64,000 bases of DNA from Apoderus coryli (lineage: Eukaryota > Arthropoda > Insecta > Coleoptera > Attelabidae), in NCBI GenBank assembly GCA_911728435.2, contig OU452208.1, forward strand, positions 4,650,001 to 4,714,000. The letters are read 5' to 3'. A model generated the notes under the pieces. It was not told the origin of the DNA and searched no databases. It was given only the letters and a program-made list of their open reading frames with translations. This document shows positions 10,272-21,449 of the stretch, piece by piece (position 1 is the stretch's first letter; every line of letters starts with the position of its first letter). Both the position numbers and the translations under genes were made by a program.

Positions 10272-11324
10272 TTGACCTCTTTTAACAGTAATCCATTATA
10301 GATCACAATAAAATTATACCATGTCTCTTGGGAAATTTATTTAAAAATTTTGAAAGTGAAATTTTTAGAAATAAGGTATCATTCAAGAAGTACAAGGTAA
10401 GACAATAACTAGAATTTAATTTCTTTAGCACTTGATATGGCAATACTGCAATCGGCTTAAGTAGAGTAATTTCTAATGGATATCGGGATTTCTATCCCGA
10501 GAAAAAATAAATCTTAAAAATTAATTTAATTTAAAGATTTGAGATCAGATAGAACAATTTATTTAAACTTATTACTGAGCGAATATTCAAGGAAATGGAA
10601 TCATTGACGTTTAAACTAGTAATTATAGATCTGTTAGGTTACATTTAATGTTTACCTTGCTTTATACAGTTTTTTTTCAAATGCTTTTAATTTAGTTTAA
10701 ACAATTGCATTATAACATTTGGCTTTCAAAACTGAGCGCGTTATCCAACGAAGAGTATACATAACATTTCGAACGAAAAATTATTGAAAAATGCGATACG
10801 AACGTGTCTCAAAAGAAAGTTTATATATGAACAGTTCTTTGCGCATGCGCAACCAATTGTAGGGGCAATTTGTGATTTTTGTAATGTTTTTTTATCGAGT
10901 TTAGACATTCTAAGGAATTTTGAAATAACCCGTAAAGGTTGCCAGGGCGACTTTTAGGGACTAGGCCGAAAAAGAACTATTCTACGGTCTTAAATGAGCC
11001 CGTAAAATAGCAATTTTTGGAAGCGTATGACAAAAAAGCATTTTGAGGTCATATTTCTCATTTAACAGTCAACCAAATCTGTAAAGGCAGCATGCATTTA
11101 AAACAAGTGAATGAAAATTGATTGATAACGCCTAATATTGGGCCAAAATGCGAATAAATCTATAGTTACTAATTAAATTAAAAGTCCAACGCAAGACATT
11201 TCACTCGAGAACCAACACGCCATCTTTTTTTTACTGTAAATATGTGGCTACTAATACTTTGACGTAACATATTTCAAATTATTGACATATTATGCCAACA
11301 GCGTATTTAACTATTTCTGGCTGT
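10272..11324. other. Intergenic, no gene recognised
   Basis: AT-rich sequence without coding signal. The segment near 11040-11060 ('ttttgaggtcatatttctca') resembles a short family also seen near 23035, 51620 and 59960, marked by 'tgaaacattttgag' and 'ttctcagt'. It is probably a degraded MITE family. Confidence 0.35.
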
Positions 11325-11680
11325 AATTGTGTTTGTTAGTGTGAACCAGAGATATGGACAACGGAGAATGAGCCTCGACGAATGCGAATCCACTTTTCCG
11401 ACGATACCACAGTATAATAAATAATACAGTATTCTGACTTTCCGCTTGCGAGCAGTCCTGCGCATATCGTCGCGCATGCCGCCATTATGGGTTAAAACGT
11501 CACAATAATCGCATTGACGTAGATAGATACCGTTCACTCCTGTGTTCAATATATAGTTCATTGTCGGCGTGTAAGAGATAAATAAATATTGTGTTTGTAA
11601 TCTAATTCTGTGTTTTTGGTATAGTGTTCGTGAGAATTAAAAGGATTTTATTTTTATTAACGTATCTTATGATTAATACA

Positions 11681-11781
11681 ATGAACAATCAGGGAGGACA
11701 TGTGTGTGCTGCAAAATGTTGTCCCAATAAGCAGTACACTTGCTCTAAACATTTTTTTCGCTTCCCAACAGATCCTGTTAG
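11681..11781 (+). pseudogene. THAP-domain first exon, orphan
   Basis: A start codon at 11681 opens MNNQGGHVCAAKCCPNKQ and runs to KHFFRFPTDPVR, ending at a good donor (AG|gtgagt at 11781). Spaced cysteines, then F-R-F-P and a phase-2 donor, are how the first exon of THAP zinc-finger genes looks. The two complete THAP genes at 35.5 and 52.0 kb break at similar places, the first also in phase 2. No matching downstream exon with the C-x2-H and AVPTF-like parts was found, so I treat it as a fragment. Confidence 0.5.
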
Positions 11782-12179
11782 GTGAGTAATAAGTAAAAAT
11801 AAAGATGAATACTAGATAATTTTACGTTGTACTATTTGTATAACCGTAAAATTTATATTACGAAATGGCAGTATCTAATATGTTTTTAAACTAAATGAAA
11901 GTAAAACATAAACACAAGTTGTCTCGTGGCGAGATAGCATGATAACGCAATCAGCTAGGGGTTATATTATTGACAATATATATATGGCCCTTGTTTGACT
12001 AAAATTGCTGAGAACAGGATTCAGTTGATGCAGAATTCAGGCACACGGCTTGTATGTGGAATTCGTAGGGGTGAAAGAGGCTAGCAATAAGATTAAGGAA
12101 ATCGGCTGGTTAAGAATGAAACAACGTCGGATTTTCATTCACTAATTTTGAGTAATAAAAATCATCAGATGGAAATAGG

Positions 12180-12560
12180 CGGAATACTTATATGAAAGAT
12201 TGAAGTTCCGGGGATCGGTGTATGATGTGAATATTCCTCATAAAACTGTCATTACGCCACCGCTAGACTCAACATCAATCTTTGAGCGGTCATTTTCCTA
12301 TACGGTTTCAAAATATTACAACGCTCTACCGGAGAATATAAAAAGTTTACAGGGGTTTTCGTTTAAGAGCGCTGTCTGACACGTAATAGAACAAATTAAT
12401 TTGTAAACATAAGCTACCTACTTAATTTGGCCAGCGATGTAAAACTATTTTCAGATAGTTTAAGTTTAAAATATAAGTTAAATTTAGGTTAAGTTAGGAA
12501 GCACTGCTTCAACTTTTATAAAAATGTCTTTATTATTGTTGTGTTTATTATTATTAAAAA
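12180..12560 (+). mobile_element. LINE 3' end: reverse-transcriptase C-terminus and UTR
   Basis: The frame reads FERSFSYTVSKYYNALPENI then KSLQGFSFKSAV and a stop. This is the C-terminal tail typical of CR1/Jockey-type LINEs; compare FERSFTFDIAKLYNAL in the LINE at 26.2 kb. It is followed by about 150 bp of UTR and an (ATT)n-like tail. It is a 5'-truncated dead copy. Confidence 0.65.
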
Positions 12561-13802
12561 TCACCCAATCATGTCAACATTTAACTGATACCACCACACA
12601 AGGCTGTTTTCACACTATGACACACCACAAATATTTCTGAAATTGACCAGGATATTATTATGTACTTAAATATTTTTACAAAAATTAAAATACAGTACTG
12701 TGGTTAGAAACTGAAAACTATAATTATTCTTAGTCAGGACCTGACTTGTAACCCAAAATGGCGGCGTCATACGTCACAGTTTATTTCAAAGTGCCAACGT
12801 GCAGTCGGAATGCTGTGACGATACTATGCGTGCCGCCATTTTCTAGTCACAAACGTCAAAAGTGCCTTTCACTAAAACAGTTTTGCTGCTATTTCTTGTG
12901 TGGACTTATTTTGGATATTCGGTTTTTTATTTGTATAGTTTATTGCGGAGTTTAAAGAAAAAAAGGACATCCCTTAATAAGTCTTTAGTGTAGGGGTAGT
13001 TATGGCATGCTGTGCTGTTAAAGGCTGTGCCAAAAATTTAAATTGTACCGAACTTAATACCTATGCAACCATACGACACATTCCATATTTATTGTATGAA
13101 AGAAATAGAAAAAAGTCTGAAGCCAAATATGTATTCTGGAATTATGGAGGGTTTCTCTGCCGAGCTTTTTCCCCTCATGAATTCTAGGCTATCTGTCTTA
13201 TTACTTATTGTAAATAAATTAAGAATATTATAAATTTTGTGTTTTCTTTTATTAAGCCCCTCTAATTTAATTAATAATTCTGGGTAAGTAGTATTGAATA
13301 GGGTGACAATGTTACAAAACACACAACTTAGATGGAAGTCGAAAAGAAGATACTTATGTAGTTTATTGAACGAACCTGGGTATTATTACCTACAATTTAT
13401 AAACGGTCCTTGTATCGTTAAAAGAAATTTGACCATACCCTGTAAGCCTAAGCTAGAAGATGGCGGCCCCCGTCATTAGAAAATTTGCACATGTTGACGC
13501 TCATTCTCCCCACTCTCCATATCTCTGGTGTGAACGCGTCAGAATATCAATTTGTAGCCTGCGAAACCGTGACTGTGCCACAGTGAAAATTCTGTATCGG
13601 TATGGATAATGCTTTAATCCTCATTATACGAGCTCAATGGTTTTTATTTCCTAAAATTTAAGTAACACTTTATTTATATTTGAAAGTCATGATAGATTGA
13701 ATGTTTGCTTCATAATAAATTTCATTTAAAAAATTATAATCTAAACATAAATTTCTTCAAAAGTAAAAAAATAATATTTAATTAAGTATTGGTTAATGTC
13801 CG

Positions 13803-16800
13803 CTACTGCCATATATTTGTTGCTAATGCAGTAGTTGATGCCACATTTGATGTGGCTGAAGCATTACCTAAATTTAAATTACCGAATTGCTGGGGTAAGT
13901 TCGTTGTCTGATTGTTGGTGGTGCTATAGAATGGATTCGGCATCTGCTTGGCCAACATTTGGTATTGCTGACCAATTAATTGTTGATTGGTGTTGGGTAG
14001 TTGTTGTCCCGTAGTTGGCATTGCGTTGGGGAATTGGCCGTTTTGGAACGATGATGAAACGGTGGTAAATTGATTTGGTAAATTATACTGAATCTGAAAT
14101 ATATTTAAACATATCAATTTGATTTATAGAATCGATATTATTTGAAAAGCACGTAATGTGAGATAAACGATCATATTATTCACTATGTTCAAAACCATAG
14201 CGAAACGTCGACAAAATAACCTAATAACTTTTGGGGTTTTTATTTTCTTTTTAATGTGTGCCACCAAACCTTTAAAGACTGACTGACTTTTGCGGTCCGA
14301 TTTTTCTTCAATTCCATTCCATATTTTCGATATTAGAACATAAGAATGTTCCAATATCACAGGTCCTCCTTAAAAAAATTCAGGAGAAATGCCATCAGAG
14401 CAGAGAGTTTTGAACATTTAAAATAAAAAAGTAATTATTGCTCGTTTGTTTGTGAATTTGATGACTAAAAATAAAAAGAATATAAGTTGTGATGTATCAA
14501 TGCAGTCAGGAACATTCAAAAATTAGCCATATACCATATGAGGAGCGATTGAGGCTTTTAAATTTAAATAAATAAATAAACGATTTATTGTGTGATAATA
14601 TTTTACAAATAACCTTTACAAAATAATAATACATTATAATAATCGTACATGTTATACATCAAATATTAAATATACATCTGGTACGACAATCATCACACAA
14701 AAGGAAAGAGATTTGGCTTTAAGCCATTCTTCCACTCTACCCATTTCTAAATTAATATACATCAGAAAGTAAATTGTAAGAAAATAAAACAAAAACTTAC
14801 TGTGACAAACGCAACCATAATTCTGTTTTAAATCGTGGCAAAGGCAAGTCCAACAAATCATTTACTTTGTTCAGAAGTTGAGGCGCCACATAAGAGAAGC
14901 AGCCCTCAAACTTCGAAGTCACATGCTGTGGAATCGTGAAAGTATTATGCCGTATATTCACACTATGAACAGCAGCCCTCCGTTGTAATAGTTCTTTTAA
15001 ATAGATAGGTGGATCCGAGTGATACACTTTATACAATAATATTACGCAAAGATACTCAAGTCTGACAGACATTCTAGGCTCGTTTAGCCGATCGAGAAAA
15101 GGAGTGATATGAGACCTGTATGGCACAGAGCACGCGAATCTAATGCAAGCATTCTGAACTCTTTGGATTTTATCTTTGTTGTAATTTGTCAAAAAATTGT
15201 AATAAACTTGTGAACAGTAATCAAGGTGAGGATAGATGAGCGCCCTGACCAGTTTCAATTTTGTTAATTCCCCAAGGCAGCCCTTTAACGGATAAATTGA
15301 TTTAAGCCGGAACATTGAACTCCTGTAAACCGTAAGGCAATGCTCATGAAAACTTAGTCTTGAGTCAAATATTACTCCAAGGTTCTTCGCTTTATGCGCC
15401 CACTTTATAACCGCATTATTAATCGTAACTATATAATCCCGAGTTATCATCTCCCCATACCTCTCACTGCCCACACACATAGCAATCGATTTAGTAGGAT
15501 TTATTTTTAAACCATTAGCCTCACACCAGTCCGAGAAAGCATCTAAGTCCCCATTAACTTTGATAAAAGCGTCATCTGCATCTGTTACATAGAAAGGCAT
15601 GTAAAATTGGATGTCATCCGCATACATATGCATTTTCAGATGCCTTATGTTTGACGCGACGTCAAAACAATAAATTGAGAATAGAAGGGGTCCCCGTATG
15701 CTTCCCTGAGGCACTCCGCGCTTGACAATACCGGCGCTTGACCACTGGGATGCGCTTAGCCTGACTCTCTGCCGATGATCAAATAAATAACTCCAAAGAG
15801 ATGGGATCAAATCCCAAGTATCTGAGCTTAGCTAAAAGTAGATTGAAATTCACCAGGTCGAACGCTTTACTCTGGTCAAGGAGGATAAATGCTATACACT
15901 GAGATTTGTCTAGCGCCCGAGCTAGTTCATCAGAAACCCTCAAAAGAGCCGTCGCAGTGCTGTGCCTCTTTCGAAAACCCGACTGAAATGGTGGTAGAAT
16001 ATTATTCATATTTAAATATTCTTGTATTTGTGTGCTTATTATACGCTCAAAAATTTTGGAAATTGCAGGTAATATCTTATTGGTCTAAGATCATTATAAG
16101 AGGCAGGAGAGTAAACCTTTGGAATCGGAACAACATTTGAAAATTTCCAAATCTGCGGAAATACTCCCGAATGTATTGAGTCATTAAACAAAGTTTTAAC
16201 GACATCACAGCAGTGAGTGATTATAATTCTAAGCATTCTTATATTAATATTGTCCATCCCGTACGCTTCAGATTTAATCAGGCTAACATTCGTCATAATA
16301 TCCTCGCAGGTCACATCACGAAACTTAAAAGTGGAATTAACATTCATAAGATTATTATTAAAAAATTCAATCAAGTCAACATCGATAGTAGAGGAAATTT
16401 GACATGTCTTTATAACATACAAGTGGCTACTACTCGGTGAATCTCGATGTATTTCATCCTGCTAGAAATCCTAATCTGCGTGGCAATAGTAAGAAACTTG
16501 ACAAGGAGAGATGCGCTAGACTTCCTCGGAAGAATTTTATAACAAACAGAGTTGTATATGCATGGAATTCATTACCTGAAGAGGTGATAATGGCGCAAAC
16601 GGTTGACAGCTTTAAGAACAGGCTGGACAATTTCATGGAGGACCATGGCGATCAGTTGGTCCACTACTCGCTATAGAAGATTAGTGAGGATGACATCAAT
16701 ATTTCAAAAACCTCAAATTAGGAACTGAGAAACAGTTTCATCGGTTTTACCGTTTACTGTTTTACGACTAATAATAATAATAAAGACATTACCAAATTAA

Positions 16801-19161
16801 AACTTTGGGCCCAATCTCAGAAATGGTACATCAAAACATTTTTTGAAGTACGCCACTGAATTCTACGTAAAAATATCTATCGAACGCAGTTTTCATTGTT
16901 TTTCCACATTTTGTTAGTGGCATATCAGCCACGCTTCACAAGGTGGTCATCGATCTTCAATGCCAAAGTATAAAAACGTACATGGGGCCATTGCGCTGCC
17001 TGTTTCTTCGAACATATCCTCACCGTAAATTCTGAATGGTACACACTAGCAACCCTAAGTTTTAAAGAAAATAAACTCACCGGTACTGTTTGATTATTTT
17101 GTTGTGCTGTAGGATACTGTGTCATCTGTTGTGGTTGTGTCGGCCAACTGTTCGTTGTCGTCCACTGCCCTGTTGACAACATGAACTGCGATGGTTGCTG
17201 CTGCTGCTGTTGTTGTTGTTGTGGTACTCCTCCATTTTGTAATGGCATATACGATTGTTGATTGGGTACACCTTGTGGGAATCCACCAAAACCTTGTTGA
17301 TAATTTTGTTGGGTAGGAGCAACCGCAAAGTTAGCTTGTGAATACTGGACCACATTCGGGAATGCATTGAAATTATTTTGTGGTGGAGCACTACCATATA
17401 GAGCTAAAATACTATCCTGAAAATAGAGGTACGTAATATTGGTGAATATAACAGACATTATCAAAAAAAAATCTGCTTGCAAGAAAGTCGATATGACTTG
17501 GTCACGAAAGCTCTCAGTAAGCTTCAAACAAATGTGATAAAATGGGAATCTCCCTTGATAGAAACACATTTGATTGATATTCATCTGTTGCCTTTCAAAT
17601 TATGAAAGTAGGCCTGATGTTTTATTGAGAGTTTACAACGCAAAGTGTTTGATGGCAATTGTGGTTTCGTTAAATTACGAACTTCCACTTCTTTTTTAGA
17701 TTTGGAGGCCTGTTAGATAACTTTCGGGCCTCCTCAGGTGTAGTTTAACCACTGAAAAACACTTATAAAATAGATAATACACGAAGAATTAAATTCATGA
17801 ATGATTACTGAAATTAGATAAGATATTAAAAATTCGATACGCTATGGCAAGCTAAAAAATTGAATCATAATATAGAGGAAGACTCTTAATATAGGAGGCA
17901 CCCTGCGAACACTATGTTAATTAAGTATTACGTTTCATACTTTGAGAAGTGTTAACACTTTGATCCCTAAAATCACCGATAAAAATAAACTTAAAATAGG
18001 TCCTACAATAAGTATAATTCTGAAATAAGAATAACGTCAAACGAAGAATTAGTTTTATTACTAAACGAACTTACCTTATCAAGTTTCACTTTTTCCTTTT
18101 CAGACGGTAACGCTTGATTAAAGAAACTCTCTTCCTCACTTTTAACAGGATCACTTTCCACTTTCTTTACACTCTCATCCTTTGAGACTAACGCGGTCGC
18201 AGGCGCAGATAAGAAATTACTAAAAGTATCTTCTCCATTTTGAATACCTAAAAAGCAACACAATAGGTACTACATGAGTATTTTAATTAATCTTCAGGAA
18301 CCTGTTCATCACAGGGTACTAAAAAATAACAAACAATAAAAATAGTTCATTATTCCTACCTAATAAATCACTGTTTTTCTTTTCATTCTTCTGTTCAACA
18401 TTATTTATAACTCTAGAAGGTTTGGGGCTAGGATTTGTCGGCTTGGGCAACTGTGGCACCTCCACTGGCGCCACTGATTTCTTCTCTACTGTAGCTTTCT
18501 TCTTCCTTTTCTGCTTCTCCATTTCTTCATCAATTTCCTTCTCCCAATTCACTTTAGGCAAGGTCGGAGGCACCCATTCTCTGGCAATATACTTTTTATG
18601 TTCATATTTTGCTCTAATAAAAGTTTCTAAGCTAGAGTCGCTTTGCGGTCGACGAAAATTATCAGGTAAATTCGCTTCATATACGGCCCGTGCTCTGGAA
18701 TTACCCATTTGCTGCAATGAAACCACTTGTTCCGGGGTCCATGTATCTAAGTTCACAGATTTCACCTTAGAAATGTGTACACCAAGGTTTCTGTGAATGC
18801 CGGCACATCGAATACACAGAAATACGCCAATATTCCAGGAAGCCCATCTCGGACCTACAAATAAGTTAGCTTAAACAAAAGTTCCTTGAACTTAAAAACA
18901 TGTAACAAAGAACAAAAGACTGTATTATGAGCTAGAAGAAAATTGGTGCATTTATTTCTAATATGCAGTAAAAGTATTTGCATAAACTTAAGTACCTATG
19001 TATATATTATCATGATAATGATTGATTTTTTCACTGGAATTACCTTTTGAATCACAATCGACACAATATTTATTATCATCGTCCCTCAAAAGACCATTTA
19101 GAACTGACTGGCATTTATCTTGTAATTGTTTTGCTTTATCTTTATCGCTTTTTGAACTCAT
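13803..19161 (-). CDS. SMAP: SMAP1/2-like ArfGAP (stromal membrane-associated protein)
   Basis: This is a GTPase-activating protein for Arf small GTPases, acting in clathrin-dependent endocytic and endosomal traffic. Five exons (19161-19044, 18854-18360, 18247-18075, 17416-17081 and 14093-13803) give 470 residues, close to human SMAP1. The ArfGAP zinc finger is intact: C33-x2-C36-x16-C53-x2-C56, with the arginine finger R61 in [18 protein letters not shown] basic KRKKK linker follows. The C-terminal half is low-complexity, rich in Gln, Asn and Pro, with a nine-Gln run in exon 4. Intron 4 (14094-17080) was expanded by two LINE fragments, one in the gene's own orientation. Confidence 0.92.
14563..16430 (-). 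mobile_element. 5'-truncated LINE (CR1/Jockey type) in SMAP intron 4
   Basis: On the minus strand three overlapping frames (16422-16039, 16009-15779 and 15810-14797) together make most of a reverse transcriptase. They include [14 protein letters not shown] (YxDxSKAFD-type block), [16 protein letters not shown] and MYADDIQF (catalytic YADD), then the long C-terminal domain. Frameshifts separate the frames, so the copy is dead. The 3' tail is an (AAAT)n run at 14563-14580. It has no endonuclease domain because of 5' truncation near 16430, where a second LINE piece begins in the opposite direction. Confidence 0.85.
16436..16790 (+). mobile_element. LINE 3' end fragment, opposite orientation
   Basis: The frame 16437-16676 reads [19 protein letters not shown] and [19 protein letters not shown], then a run ending [13 protein letters not shown]. 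This is the classic C-terminus of a CR1/L2-type LINE reverse transcriptase. It is followed by about 100 bp of UTR and a (TAA)n tail near 16770. It abuts the minus-strand LINE at 16430, so one insertion probably cut into or landed beside the other. Confidence 0.75.
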
Positions 19162-20060
19162 ATTAAATGTATCTTTAATTTTGTTAATAAAACTAGAAAA
19201 TAAATTTATTTATTTTGTAAATGACCACACTGAGGGTGGTTGCCATTAACAAACAAACGTCAATCTAAAATATAATATTTTTGTGAATAAAGTTATCTAT
19301 CAGATGATGATAACTGATAAGAAATGCCAAATCGACATATTTTGAGTTAAAATAACTTGCTTCTAGGTGGCGCGGTACTCGGTGTTCATGTACAGTGTAC
19401 ATTCACTTCTTTGGAATCTCACTACCCTAATATCTAAAATCCTAAGTTTCTAACAATTGGCAATTATCTTTATAAAGAGAATGGTATTATCCATTATCCT
19501 ACATCGCGACATATTAGCAATTCGCATTAATCAATTCATAATTCCTCTCCAGTAAAAGGGAGTGAAGAATATCGTCTCAGCAGTTCAACTGATGTGAGCG
19601 GAAGGGGGTTCATTTAATAAACGTTACCTTTCTACATCAAAGTTCAGCTGAACCATTGTCTTGATAAACAAAAGACAATGGCTAAACTAATATTACAGAT
19701 CAAATTCTTGAAAATTAGGTGAGTGAAAATTGCTGATATTCGACGTTGAAGGATATCACCTTATATAATGGTAATCTAAATAGTTGTCATGGCAACACGA
19801 ATAAAAAAATAAACATTGGCAATTGTAACATAACAAACATTTACCCAGGATTTGCAGTTTTCGCCAGTTTTGCAAATTAAAATTGTATAAACAAATTTGA
19901 TTCTAGCAGAATATTTAAGATTTTCATTATTTAATGAATGTAGGTACAAAAACAACTACATAACCCCAAAGTTTAATCATTTGTTCTTGTATAATTTATT
20001 ATGTAACAATAATAGAGTAATACTTTCCATACTAAAATTAGTTTTTTGGTGATAACAGTT
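19162..20060. other. Region between SMAP start and KGD4 3' end
   Basis: No gene. It holds the SMAP upstream region (19162-19400), then repeat-like DNA: 'cattgtcttgataaacaaaagacaatgg' lies near 19660, and 'gtgagtgaaaattgctgata' near 19720 recurs in similar form near 51690. These look like remnants of a MITE family shared with 21.1, 51.7, 59.7 and 60.2 kb. Confidence 0.4.
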
Positions 20061-20318
20061 CTACAGAACTCCTCCATTATTAATAATAGCAATTTCCTCT
20101 TCAGACAACGGCTTTCTCATCCATCGTCGGGGTATTTGAAAATCATAAATAGCTTCAACACTTTGGGTTGAAGCTGGTTGCTGAGTTGTGGCTGCAGTTC
20201 CTTGAGCACCAGACGAAGCTGTTTGCTGACCCCTTGATGCACCGTATCGAAATTTAATAAGCCGATGTGACAATTTTGATGTTAGGGATATGTTTCTTGT
20301 AATTACGTTCATAACCAT
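20061..20318 (-). CDS. KGD4: KGD4/MRPS36: 2-oxoglutarate dehydrogenase E3 adaptor
   Basis: This small mitochondrial protein, formerly called mitochondrial ribosomal protein S36, links the E3 subunit to the 2-oxoglutarate dehydrogenase core. A single exon encodes 85 residues (human 103). The N-terminus is basic with no acidic residues (ITRNISLTSKLSHRLIKFRYG), fitting a mitochondrial targeting sequence merging into the conserved LIKFR block. The middle is Ala/Gln/Thr-rich linker. The C-terminal signature PRRWMRKPLSEEEIAIINNGG matches the family pattern P-x2-[YW]-x-RK-x-[LV]S-x-EE-x3-I-x2-GG, which binds E3. An upstream non-coding exon or an alternative start is possible. The gene is head-to-head with POLE2, 1.1 kb away. 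Confidence 0.8.
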   Translation of the reverse strand: MVMNVITRNISLTSKLSHRLIKFRYGASRGQQTASSGAQGTAATTQQPASTQSVEAIYDFQIPRRWMRKPLSEEEIAIINNGGVL

Positions 20319-21449
20319 GATTAATGAGAAAGATCAGATCTAAAAGAAATTGCTATCTTATATGTTTGAGATTATATAGAACACTCACCTATTTTGTTGT
20401 TATTATAATTTCTAAATATTTTTTTTATTATTTTAAATGATGAAATGAAGCGATGAAAGGAATACAGAAATGTTTACAACTCTAGCCAACCAAATTACGA
20501 AATTGATTTCCAAAATGTATGTGAATAAACAATGAAATGTCAAATGTCCCCATAGTGTTGCCAACCCTTAAAAATAAAATTCCCCGCATGAAAGGACAAA
20601 AGTTTAATGGGATCTTCAAAGATATGCCCTAAAAACAATTCTCACCTAATTTCAAAATTTCTTTCTATTGACTACTTAACCGATTTCATTTAAATTTGGG
20701 AGTGTTAATCGCACCTAGGTTTCCAATTTCCTTGATTTAAATTCAACTTAGTTCTTCTTGGCTCTAACATTTTACCAGTGGATAAATTACATATTTTATC
20801 CGATAATCTTAATCGCAATTATACAGAAAACAGGCTCTTTATAGGAAGCACCGTTTATTTAGAAAAAGTGAATAATAATTAACGGAATTATTACATTCAA
20901 ACATGAAATTAGTTGTAGTATGTAGTAGTATTACAAACATCTTTTGTGCCTGGTAGCTCGTAGTCGTATTCGAAAAATAATGAACAAATTAAATAATGAA
21001 ATTAGAATTATAAGGAGAAATGGCAATTTCCCAAGAATATTGTAATTTTTGAATAAATTTCTTTTATGCTTTTATCATTGCAAATTAGTCGCGAATCGCG
21101 AAATTTCCGACGAGTTAGCATCACCATTGTTTTTTGTTTATAAAGACAATGGCATCACTGAACAGAAAACAAATGAACCAATTCGGGATTCTAATGATCG
21201 TCTAAACTTATTTTAGAACGCTCAATAAACGATACACATTAAATAAAACAGCGAAAGTCAGATAATTAGAAGGTCTGTTGTGAAGGCTAACATATAGGAA
21301 GAAGCCGAGAATAACCCAGGCTACCCGGGAAGAAGTCTCGCTTTACCGCGGGAAAAAGTTTAATTACTTTAAAATTTTCAGGTTAAAAAATAAAAAGTGT
21401 TATGTATTTCTTCTAGATTTACTTTAAAATTATTATTTTATTACAAAAT
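20319..21449. promoter_or_regulatory. Head-to-head spacer between KGD4 and POLE2
   Basis: This 1.1-kb spacer separates two divergent start codons and probably contains both promoters. No TATA box or known operator can be fixed. The segment 21110-21160 contains 'tttataaagacaatgg', a word repeated near 60210, so part of the spacer is repeat-derived. Confidence 0.35.

Larger units (their letters stand above)
11341..13535. mobile_element. Possible DNA element bounded by imperfect inverted repeats, with a THAP exon inside
   Basis: The segment 11341-11382 ('ccagagatatgga', 'gagaatgagc') recurs inverted at about 13493-13535. The two arms of about 40 bp are imperfect. Inside are a THAP-type first exon (11681-11781), a LINE tail (12.2-12.5 kb) and repeated 'aatggcgg' motifs that also occur as inverted pairs (near 11480 and 12760). 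P-element-type transposases begin with a THAP domain, so a decayed P-like element is possible. A THAP gene hit by separate insertions is the alternative. Confidence 0.35.

Noticed and set aside
13002..13187. Open frame starting MACCAVKGCAKN, THAP-like
   Set aside because: Only the first dozen residues look like THAP. The expected FHRFP-type and C-x2-H parts are missing. It is mentioned as a hint in findings but not called as a gene.
17122..17397. 91-codon minus frame rich in Asn/Ser/His
   Set aside because: It is an out-of-frame reading of SMAP exon 4 low-complexity sequence.
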